A DNA stretch of 64,000 nucleotides, taken from Luteibacter flocculans (GTDB lineage: Bacteria > Pseudomonadota > Gammaproteobacteria > Xanthomonadales > Rhodanobacteraceae). Below, piece after piece: positions 57,825 to 64,000 of the stretch. Location of the stretch: the NCBI RefSeq assembly GCF_023612255.1, contig NZ_CP063231.1, positions 3,206,001-3,270,000 on the forward strand, written 5' to 3'. How positions within the stretch are numbered: position 1 is the stretch's first letter; the number at the start of each line of letters is the position of its first letter. Below the pieces are notes generated by a model. It worked only from the letters and a program-made list of their open reading frames with translations. It did not search any database and was not told the origin of the DNA. Both the position numbers and the translations under genes were made by a program.

Positions 57825-59144
57825 ATGCTCACCGAACTCCTGCTGGTCCTCTTCTTGTCCCTCGGCAACGGGTTCTTCGCCCTGTCCGAAATGTCCGTGG
57901 TCGCCTCCCGCAAGAGCCGCCTCAAGCAGCTCGCGCGGGACAGCCGGCGCGCGCGGGTGGCCCTGCAACTGGCCGAAGCGCCGGAGCGCTTCCTGTCCAC
58001 CGTGCAGGTCGGCATGACCTTGATCATCCTGGTCACCGGCGCCGTGGCAGGCGATGGCCTGGGCGAACGGTTCACCGACATCGTCCACGGCGACGGGCCC
58101 GCCTGGCTGGAGCCTTATGCCCGTATCGTGGGCTGGCTGCTCGGCTTCCTGCTCATGTCGCTGGTGCAGATCGTCATCGGCGAGCTGGTGCCGAAGCGCG
58201 CGGCGCTCTCGGCGCCCGAGCGGATCGCCTGCCAGATCGCCGTGCCGATGCTGATCGTGTCGCGGATCACGCTGCCCATGGTCTGGCTGCTGAACCACCT
58301 GTCCACCGGCATTCTGCGCGTGTTGCGCCTGCACCGGGCCGGCGCCAATGCCGCCACCGAAGAAGAGATCCGCCTGCTGGTCGCCGAAAGCGCGGAACAG
58401 GGCATCCTCGACAGCGACGAGCGGAACATGGTCAACCGCGTGTTGCGCCTGGGCGATCGCAGCGTGGACTCCGTGATGACCCCGCGCATGAAGATCGCCT
58501 GGCTGGACATCGCCGCGTCGCGCGAAGACAACCTGGACGTTCTGAGGGAAAGCCAGTTCTCCCGCTACCCGGTGTACCGGCGCGACGAGAGCGAGGTGGT
58601 CGGCACGGTCGAGGTGAAATCGCTCATCGGATCGCTGGAAGGTGGCGAGGCCGATTTGTTCGCGCACATGGCCCGCCCCTTGTTCGTGCCCGCGACCGCT
58701 CGCGCGCTCGACCTCCTCGAAGCCTTTCGCGACGCCGACACGCAACTGGCGCTCGCCGTGGACGAGTACGGCGACATCGAAGGCCTGGTCACGCTGAACG
58801 ACCTGCTCGGCGCGGTCATCGGTGCCACGGCTCCCGCAGCGGACGATGCGACCCAGGATGGCCCCATCATCCGGCGCGACGACGGCAGTTGGCTGATCGA
58901 TGGCTCGCTGCCGGCGGACGACCTGCGCGAGCTGCTGCAGCTCGACCGCCTGCCCAATGAAGAGGCGCACGATTTCCGCACGGTCGCGGGCATGGTCACG
59001 ACGCAATTCGGCCACATCCCCCGCGCAGGCGAATCCTTCCTATGGCAAGGCCGCCGCTTCGAAGTGATGGACATGGATGGCGCACGCATCGACAAGATTC
59101 TCGTGAGCGAGGCTACCGTCGACGAACCGGCCATCGAGGAATAG
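57825..59144 (+). CDS. CorC/HlyC-family membrane protein (DUF21-CBS-CBS-CorC)
   Basis: 439 aa from the ATG at 57825. DUF21 membrane domain with three or four spans (residues about 1-185), FFALSEMSVVASRKSRLKQL at the start, then two CBS domains (VDSVMTPRMKIAWLDI and ALAVDEYGDIEGLVTLNDLLGAVIG) and the CorC_HlyC C-terminal domain (FRTVAGMVTTQFGHIPRAGESF). Linked to Mg/Co efflux in homologues. Confidence 0.92.
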   Translation: MLTELLLVLFLSLGNGFFALSEMSVVASRKSRLKQLARDSRRARVALQLAEAPERFLSTVQVGMTLIILVTGAVAGDGLGERFTDIVHGDGPAWLEPYARIVGWLLGFLLMSLVQIVIGELVPKRAALSAPERIACQIAVPMLIVSRITLPMVWLLNHLSTGILRVLRLHRAGANAATEEEIRLLVAESAEQGILDSDERNMVNRVLRLGDRSVDSVMTPRMKIAWLDIAASREDNLDVLRESQFSRYPVYRRDESEVVGTVEVKSLIGSLEGGEADLFAHMARPLFVPATARALDLLEAFRDADTQLALAVDEYGDIEGLVTLNDLLGAVIGATAPAADDATQDGPIIRRDDGSWLIDGSLPADDLRELLQLDRLPNEEAHDFRTVAGMVTTQFGHIPRAGESFLWQGRRFEVMDMDGARIDKILVSEATVDEPAIEE

Positions 59145-59200
59145 CGCCCCCCCCGGTACGATTCAATACCGGTTCAAGGCGGTGCAGCGAGAGTCACCGC

Positions 59201-59809
59201 ATGGACCCCGCCGAGCCCCGCGAAGAAAAGACCGTCGCCCTGCTGAGGGCGGCACTGATGGCGGCTTCGGACGAGCGCATCTCCGTGGAGGAACTGCTCG
59301 ATTCCTTGAAGCGCCGGGCCTTCGGTTTCGTGCTGCTGCTACTCGCCATTCCGAACTTCATCCCCGTGCCGCTGGGCATCGGCGGCATCATGGGCGTGTT
59401 GGTGATTGGCCTGGGGCTCGAAATGCTGATCGGCCTGGAACATCCGTGGATTCCGGGCTTCCTGCGCCGCCGGACGATTTCACGGGAAGGCCTGCTGCGC
59501 TTCCTCGACCGCATCGCCCCGTTCAGCGGGCGCCTGGAGCGGATCTGCAAACCGCGGCTGCAACGGCTCACGCGGCGGCCATTCACCTTCGTGTCCGGCG
59601 CGATCATGCTCCTCGTCGGCATCCTGCTCGCCCTGCCGATCCCCTTCACCAACTACGTGTTCGGCGGCATGCTCATCGCCTTCGCCTTCGCGCTGGTGGA
59701 GCGCGATGGCGTCCTGCTGGCCATGGTCTGGGTGACCACGGTGGCGATCGTGATTGCGTCCGCCACGTTCAGCCACGCCCTGGCCGGGTTCTTTCGCGAC
59801 CTGTTCTAG
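59201..59809 (+). CDS. ExoD-family membrane protein
   Basis: 202 aa from the ATG at 59201. N-terminal cytoplasmic helix RISVEELLDSLKRRAFGFVLLLLAIPNFIPVPLG, followed by four to five spans. Matches the exopolysaccharide synthesis ExoD family, whose exact role is not defined. Fifty-six bases after corC, so possibly in the same transcript. Confidence 0.88.
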   Translation: MDPAEPREEKTVALLRAALMAASDERISVEELLDSLKRRAFGFVLLLLAIPNFIPVPLGIGGIMGVLVIGLGLEMLIGLEHPWIPGFLRRRTISREGLLRFLDRIAPFSGRLERICKPRLQRLTRRPFTFVSGAIMLLVGILLALPIPFTNYVFGGMLIAFAFALVERDGVLLAMVWVTTVAIVIASATFSHALAGFFRDLF

Positions 59810-59815
59810 CCGCCC

Positions 59816-60589
59816 CTACGGCGTCTTGTCGCCTTCGTGCGCGATGCTCGCCATGCGCTGGGCGTCCGCCAGAATCCCGTGCAGAATGCGCAGCTCGCGC
59901 AATTCGGGCCTCGCGCGAAGGAACAGCTTGCGCAGTTTCAGCATGATGGTCGTGGGCGACCGCCCCTTGTGAAACTCGATGTCATCGAGCGTCTGGCCGA
60001 GATGATCGAAGAACCGTTCGAGCTGCTCGGCGTCGGCCGGCGCCTCGTCGGGGTCCAGTGTGACGACCGGGGCAGCAGCTTCGTCGGCGAGCAGGGCCAG
60101 GCGCACCTCGTAGGCCACCACCTGCACGGCCTGCGACAGGTTGAGCGAGCTGAAGTCGTCCACGCTGGGGATACGGACCATGGCATGGCAGCGCGACAGC
60201 TCGTCGTTCTCCAGCCCCGTGCGCTCGTTGCCGAACACGAGGGCCACCTGCTCGCCGCGCTTCGCGGCGGCTACGGCCTGGGCAGCCCCTTCCCGAGGGT
60301 CCAACTCCGGAAGGTTCACGCCGCGACGGCGCGCGGAGAGGCCGAGCGAAAACGTCGCACCGGCCAGACCCGACACGAGATCGTCGTGAATCGCCGCCTG
60401 GGCGAGCACATCGTCCGCGCCCGCCGCGAGCGCCGTCGCCTCGGGGTCGGGAAAACGGTGCGGCGCCACGAGGGTCAGACGGTCGAAGCCCATGGTGCGG
60501 ATGGCGCGCGCCGCCGAACCGATGTTCCCCGAATGCGAGGTGCGGACGAGGACGAAGCGGAGGCGGTCGTGAAGCTCGGAAAGGGCCAT
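59816..60589 (-). CDS. trmJ: tRNA (cytidine/uridine-2'-O-)-methyltransferase TrmJ
   Basis: 257 aa from the ATG at 60589. SPOUT methyltransferase: RFVLVRTSHSGNIGSAARAIRTMGF (motif 1), ALVFGNERTGLENDEL (motif 2) and IPSVDDFSSLNLSQAVQVVAYEVRLA (motif 3, knot). Methylates position 32 of tRNA. Divergent from suhB as in many gammaproteobacteria. Confidence 0.93.
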   Translation of the reverse strand: MALSELHDRLRFVLVRTSHSGNIGSAARAIRTMGFDRLTLVAPHRFPDPEATALAAGADDVLAQAAIHDDLVSGLAGATFSLGLSARRRGVNLPELDPREGAAQAVAAAKRGEQVALVFGNERTGLENDELSRCHAMVRIPSVDDFSSLNLSQAVQVVAYEVRLALLADEAAAPVVTLDPDEAPADAEQLERFFDHLGQTLDDIEFHKGRSPTTIMLKLRKLFLRARPELRELRILHGILADAQRMASIAHEGDKTP

Positions 60590-60640
60590 GGCGGGCGGGG
60601 TGGCTGACGGCAGGACCGGAAAGTCTACAACGGCAATGAC

Positions 60641-60669
60641 TTGGGCGAGGCGCGAGGGGATGGTAAACT
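60641..60669 (+). promoter_or_regulatory. suhB promoter
   Basis: -35 TTGGGC (60641-60646), 17-base spacer, -10 TAAACT (60664-60669), giving a leader of roughly 50 bases. Confidence 0.5.
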
Positions 60670-60724
60670 CCCCGGCCGACGCGGCTTTCGACCGCTCCTT
60701 CGTTCTTTTGCCAAGCCGATCCCC

Positions 60725-61531
60725 ATGCCAAGACCCGCCGTCAACGTCGCGGCGCGCGCCGCGCGCTCCGCAGGAAACATCATCCTGCGCTACATGAATC
60801 GCATCGAAGGCCTTGCGGTCGTCGAGAAGCAGCGGATGGACTTCGCCTCCGAGGTCGACCGGCTCGCCGAAGCCGAGATCGTCAAGGAACTCCGCCGCGC
60901 CTACCCCACCCACGCCATCGTGGGCGAGGAATCGGGGCAGACCGGCAAGGGCGGCCCGCTCACATGGGTGATCGATCCCCTGGACGGCACGCACAATTAC
61001 CTGCGCGGCATCCCCCATTTCAGCGTATCCATCGCGCTGCTCGACAAGGGCGAGCCCGTATACGGCGTGGTTTTCGATCCCCTGCGCGATGAACTGTTCA
61101 CCGCGAGCAAGGGCGATGGCGCCTACCTCAACGACCGCCGCATTCGCGTAGCCAAGCGCGAGAACCTGACCGGCGCATTGATCGGCACCGGCTTCCCGTA
61201 CCGTGTGCGCAACCATCTCGAATCGCAATTGGCCATGACGGCTGCCCTGCTCAAGGAAGCCGAGGATGTCCGCCGCATGGGCTCCGCAGCCCTCGACCTG
61301 GCCTACGTGGCCACCGGTCGTCTCGACGGCTACTTCGAGCCGGGCCTCAACGTGTGGGACATCGCTGCAGGCGCCCTGCTCGTGCGCGAAGCCGGCGGCG
61401 TGTACGGCGACTTCGCCGGACGCGAAGGCCTGCCCGAGAGCGGCAACATCATCGCAGCCAACCACAAGGTGGCCGCCGCCATGACCGAGGTCATCGGTGC
61501 CAACGCCACGCCGCGCCTGCTCGGCGTGTAA
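60725..61531 (+). CDS. suhB: Inositol-1-monophosphatase SuhB
   Basis: 268 aa from the ATG at 60725. IMPase metal motifs: IVGEESG, WVIDPLDGTHNYLRGIPHF, and WDIAAGALLVREAGG. In E. coli SuhB also joins the rRNA antitermination complex. Divergent from trmJ. Confidence 0.95.
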   Translation: MPRPAVNVAARAARSAGNIILRYMNRIEGLAVVEKQRMDFASEVDRLAEAEIVKELRRAYPTHAIVGEESGQTGKGGPLTWVIDPLDGTHNYLRGIPHFSVSIALLDKGEPVYGVVFDPLRDELFTASKGDGAYLNDRRIRVAKRENLTGALIGTGFPYRVRNHLESQLAMTAALLKEAEDVRRMGSAALDLAYVATGRLDGYFEPGLNVWDIAAGALLVREAGGVYGDFAGREGLPESGNIIAANHKVAAAMTEVIGANATPRLLGV

Positions 61532-61667
61532 AGGCCTCACGGCGGTGTAGGAAAACCCTGCACCGCCGCCTTCCCTGCGCCTACATACGGGCGCGGGCAC
61601 GGCCCCTAATCTGTCGCCGCGAACGGGACGTTCGCTTTCCCCTACGACGGATCAAGGAAACTACGCC

Positions 61668-62711
61668 GTGATGTACCCCCCATCCCCCTTCGGCCGCCTG
61701 TCGGCCGCGCTGACGCTTGCCTTGGCTTCGGCCTGTCTTGTCCCGACGGCCTCCGCCGAAGTACGCACCATGATCGTCACCTCCGATCCGCAATACCCGT
61801 GGACGAGCAAAACGGATGCCAAGCTACCGGAGAGCGACGCGCAGACACAGGCAGAGTCGGAGCGCCTCATCGAGGAACAGTACCGCAGCATTGCCGCTTA
61901 CCGTGCCGCACGACCGGATCAGCAGATCCCCGTCTTCATCAATGGCGACCTCACCGCGTACGGGCACGGTTGGCAACGCGCAGTCATGGAGCGCATGTAC
62001 CGGATTCTGGGCGACAACGTGCACCTGGGTCTCGGTAACCACGACTACGCGAACAATATCCGCGAAGCCGACGGCAGTGGCTGCTACAACAATGGCTGTG
62101 CCCGCGACAGCATCAACGATCTCGTTCGCCACGTTCGCAACAAGCGGAGCACCGTGGCGTTCGACTTCGCCGACATGTCGCAAGGCCTTTTCAAGAAGAG
62201 CTACTACGGAAGCCTGGGCTATGCCGTCGAAACACCGGGACTCGAACGCGTACTCAACGTGCAGCTCAACTACCACCCGACCTACACGGTGAGCTTCGAC
62301 ACCACCGAAAAGCTCCGGCCCGCACACTACGAGATCGTGTCATCGCTGCCATGGCTGGACGGTCTGCTGGACACGCACCTGTCGGTACCGCGCTATGGCA
62401 CGCCCGCCGATCGTGCCTACGACTTCGCCATCCTGCACATGCACGATCCGCTTGAGGATGCCTGGGAACTGGAAGGGCTGCCCGATCGCGAGCACATCGC
62501 TGCCATCTTCGGCGGGCATATCCACGCACTCATGGGCCGCTATCCCAACGAAAACGGCATACCGATCTTCTTGAGCGGCTCGGCGTCGCAACGCACGTAT
62601 CTCGTCGTCGAACACGATACCGATGCGGCCGTACTCCGCGTCTACGGCGTGTACCGAAACGATCCCGAACGCAAGCAGTTGCTGAGTGTCGTCCCCGTCC
62701 CGACGTCCTGA
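61668..62711 (+). CDS. Secreted calcineurin-like metallophosphoesterase
   Basis: 347 aa from a GTG at 61668 (ATG at 61671 is equivalent); AAGGAA upstream. Signal peptide (LTLALASACLVPTASA|EVRTM). Metal ligands in TSDPQY, INGDLTAYG, GLGNHDY, LHMHDP and FGGHIHA, the full metallophosphoesterase set. Two cysteines in GCYNNGC. Periplasmic or secreted; substrate unknown. It converges on hda with four bases between. Confidence 0.88.
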   Translation: MMYPPSPFGRLSAALTLALASACLVPTASAEVRTMIVTSDPQYPWTSKTDAKLPESDAQTQAESERLIEEQYRSIAAYRAARPDQQIPVFINGDLTAYGHGWQRAVMERMYRILGDNVHLGLGNHDYANNIREADGSGCYNNGCARDSINDLVRHVRNKRSTVAFDFADMSQGLFKKSYYGSLGYAVETPGLERVLNVQLNYHPTYTVSFDTTEKLRPAHYEIVSSLPWLDGLLDTHLSVPRYGTPADRAYDFAILHMHDPLEDAWELEGLPDREHIAAIFGGHIHALMGRYPNENGIPIFLSGSASQRTYLVVEHDTDAAVLRVYGVYRNDPERKQLLSVVPVPTS

Positions 62712-62715
62712 CGTT

Positions 62716-63411
62716 TCAGTCGCTGCGCAACAGATGCCGCAGGAACGGCACCGTCACTCGTCGCTGTGCGGCGAGTGAGGCGCGATCGAGGGTATCGAGC
62801 AGATCCAGCAAGGTGCCGAGATCACGGGCATGGTGAGCGAACAGCCAGTCCAGCACCACGTCGTCCAACTCGATGCCACGCGCACTCGCCTGCTCGCGCA
62901 GCACCGCGCGGCGCTCGCTGTCGTCGAGCGGTTTCAGCACGGCCTGGGTGAGCGAGCCCAGGCGCGAGCGCAGATCGGGCAAGGCGATCTCCAACGACGC
63001 CGGCGCCCCGTTCGCGGAGAAGAGCAAGGTGCATCCTTCGGCGCGATAGCGGTTGAACGTGTCGAACAGCGCATGCTCGGCATCGCCTTCACCCGCAATG
63101 GCATCGATGTCGTCGATGGCGAGCAGATCGCTGCCGGCCATGCCACGAATCGCTGCTGCACGCGGGCCGCGCATGCCTGCCAGTGGCAGGTATTGCGCAG
63201 TACGCCCCGCGTCGATCGCCGCCTGGCATGCTGCGATCAGGAGATGCGTGCGGCCGCTGCCGATCGGTCCAGCGACAAACACCCAGGGAGCATCCGCGTG
63301 CGTAGCGGCAGCGCGGACCGCTTCGACGGCCACCGCATTCTCACCCGCGCGAAAATGCTCGAAGCGCTGGCGTCGCGGCCAGCGCAGGGCGAGAGGAAGC
63401 TGGGTCGTCAT
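62716..63411 (-). CDS. hda: DnaA regulatory inactivator Hda
   Basis: 231 aa. N-terminal sliding-clamp motif QLPLAL (4-9), then an AAA+ domain with AGPIGSGRTHLLIAACQ (Hda-type P-loop with R for K) and LLAIDDIDAIAG (Walker B). Stimulates ATP hydrolysis by DnaA after initiation. It starts within the stop of the permease gene (ATGA). Confidence 0.93.
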   Translation of the reverse strand: MTTQLPLALRWPRRQRFEHFRAGENAVAVEAVRAAATHADAPWVFVAGPIGSGRTHLLIAACQAAIDAGRTAQYLPLAGMRGPRAAAIRGMAGSDLLAIDDIDAIAGEGDAEHALFDTFNRYRAEGCTLLFSANGAPASLEIALPDLRSRLGSLTQAVLKPLDDSERRAVLREQASARGIELDDVVLDWLFAHHARDLGTLLDLLDTLDRASLAAQRRVTVPFLRHLLRSD

Positions 63412-64000
63412 GGCGCCTCGTCGCGCGGCGACGGCGGCCGTTCGTCGATGGTGACTTCAACATCCACCTCGATCGCTTCCGCGTTGGCGGCCGGCTCGGT
63501 ATACAGCTGGCTTTCCCGGTAGCGCTCGACCATGTAGCGCAGCAGCACCACCACCACCGATGCCGCAGGCAGCGCCAGCAGCACGCCGAGAAAACCGAAC
63601 AGATGGCCACCCGCGAGCACGGCGAAGATGACCGCCACCGGATGCAGGCCGATCTTGCCACCCACCAGTCGCGGCACGAGCACGTACCCTTCGAGCAACT
63701 GGCCGATGGTGAAGACGACGACCACCAGGATGACGTGCATCCAGTCGCCGTACTGCACGAGCGCGGCGATCATCGCCGCCACGAAGCCGATCATGAAGCC
63801 GAGGTAGGGCACGAAGCTCAGCAGTCCGGCGACCATGCCGATCAGCGGGCCGATGGAGATACCCACGAGGGTAAGACCCAGACCGTAGAACACGCCGAGA
63901 GCGAGCATGACCAGCAACTGGCCGCGCACGAAGGCGCCGAGCACGTGGTCCGACTCGCGCGCCAGATGCACCACCGTCGGCTCGATCGAACGCGGCAGCA
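63408..64000 (-). CDS. AI-2E/PerM-family permease, C-terminal part (cut by window edge)
   Basis: At least 196 codons; the frame is open to base 64000 and the start is outside. Four or five membrane spans with SFVPYLGFMIGFVAAMIAALVQYGDW, QLLEGYVLVPRLVGGKIGLHPVAVIFAVLAGGHLFGFLGVLLALPAA and a polar C-terminal tail, typical of the AI-2E transporter superfamily. Function of the perM member linked to hda is not known. Confidence 0.9.
   Translation of the reverse strand, partial: LPRSIEPTVVHLARESDHVLGAFVRGQLLVMLALGVFYGLGLTLVGISIGPLIGMVAGLLSFVPYLGFMIGFVAAMIAALVQYGDWMHVILVVVVFTIGQLLEGYVLVPRLVGGKIGLHPVAVIFAVLAGGHLFGFLGVLLALPAASVVVVLLRYMVERYRESQLYTEPAANAEAIEVDVEVTIDERPPSPRDEAP

Overview
The window is chromosomal DNA of a high-GC gammaproteobacterium. 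Gene content points to the Xanthomonadales, most likely the Rhodanobacteraceae (Luteibacter, Dyella, Rhodanobacter relatives). The grounds are a metX-metB-hom methionine operon, a SUF operon headed by an Rrf2 regulator and ending in GNAT and Rieske genes, amgK-murU cell-wall recycling, an hda/perM pair and monofunctional lptF/lptG. This placement rests on gene order and protein similarity recognised by eye, not on a search. No tRNA, rRNA, phage, insertion sequence or CRISPR array was seen. Genes are densely packed, many with ATGA start/stop overlaps.

Layout. 1-4.5 kb: the end of valS facing holC and pepA, then divergent lptF-lptG for LPS export. 4.6-13.2 kb: a giant periplasmic-propeller hybrid kinase, then an operon-like run of GTPase, YceI, cytochrome b561, YceI, GTPase, met by a small glutaredoxin-like gene. 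13.2-18.3 kb: sdaA, a secreted small protein and an amino-acid permease, separated by clusters of short palindromic repeats. 17.3-22 kb: the hom, metB and metX genes of methionine synthesis, whose leader carries a SAM-I riboswitch preceded by a good sigma-70 promoter and four tandem MetJ-type boxes, with cysteine synthase divergent. 22-26.4 kb: prfC, a cyclic-nucleotide-domain/thioredoxin-reductase-like fusion and a CAAX protease. 26.5-32.6 kb: a signalling operon of hybrid kinase with three receivers, CheR, CheB and a receiver-GGDEF diguanylate cyclase. 32.6-34.6 kb: a divergent LysR/YeiH pair.

34.5-38.6 kb: a four-gene minus-strand operon (MtnX-like phosphatase, class III aminotransferase, FemAB/GNAT-like acyltransferase, arginase-fold protein) that looks like an uncharacterised small-molecule pathway. 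38.7-46.2 kb: a MipA-like outer-membrane protein and the SUF operon. 46.3-48 kb: glnK-amtB with a sigma-54 promoter and an NtrC site. 48.1-50.6 kb: a three-gene set of exported proteins (Tat amine oxidase, cytochrome c, RidA) that could oxidise an amine in the periplasm and release ammonia beside the ammonium channel. 50.7-64 kb: amgK-murU, recQ, an alkyltransferase-like gene, phosphate transport (DUF47-pit), corC-like, exoD-like, trmJ/suhB, a secreted phosphoesterase, hda and the 3' end of a PerM-type permease cut by the window edge.

The common thread is sulfur, nitrogen and envelope housekeeping under visible local control: riboswitch plus operator for methionine, an Rrf2 box for Fe-S assembly, NtrC/sigma-54 for ammonium and a LysR palindrome for yeiH. 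The best leads are the doubly controlled met leader, the arginase/aminotransferase operon, the periplasmic amine-oxidation set, and the palindromic repeats that occupy only gaps between convergent genes.
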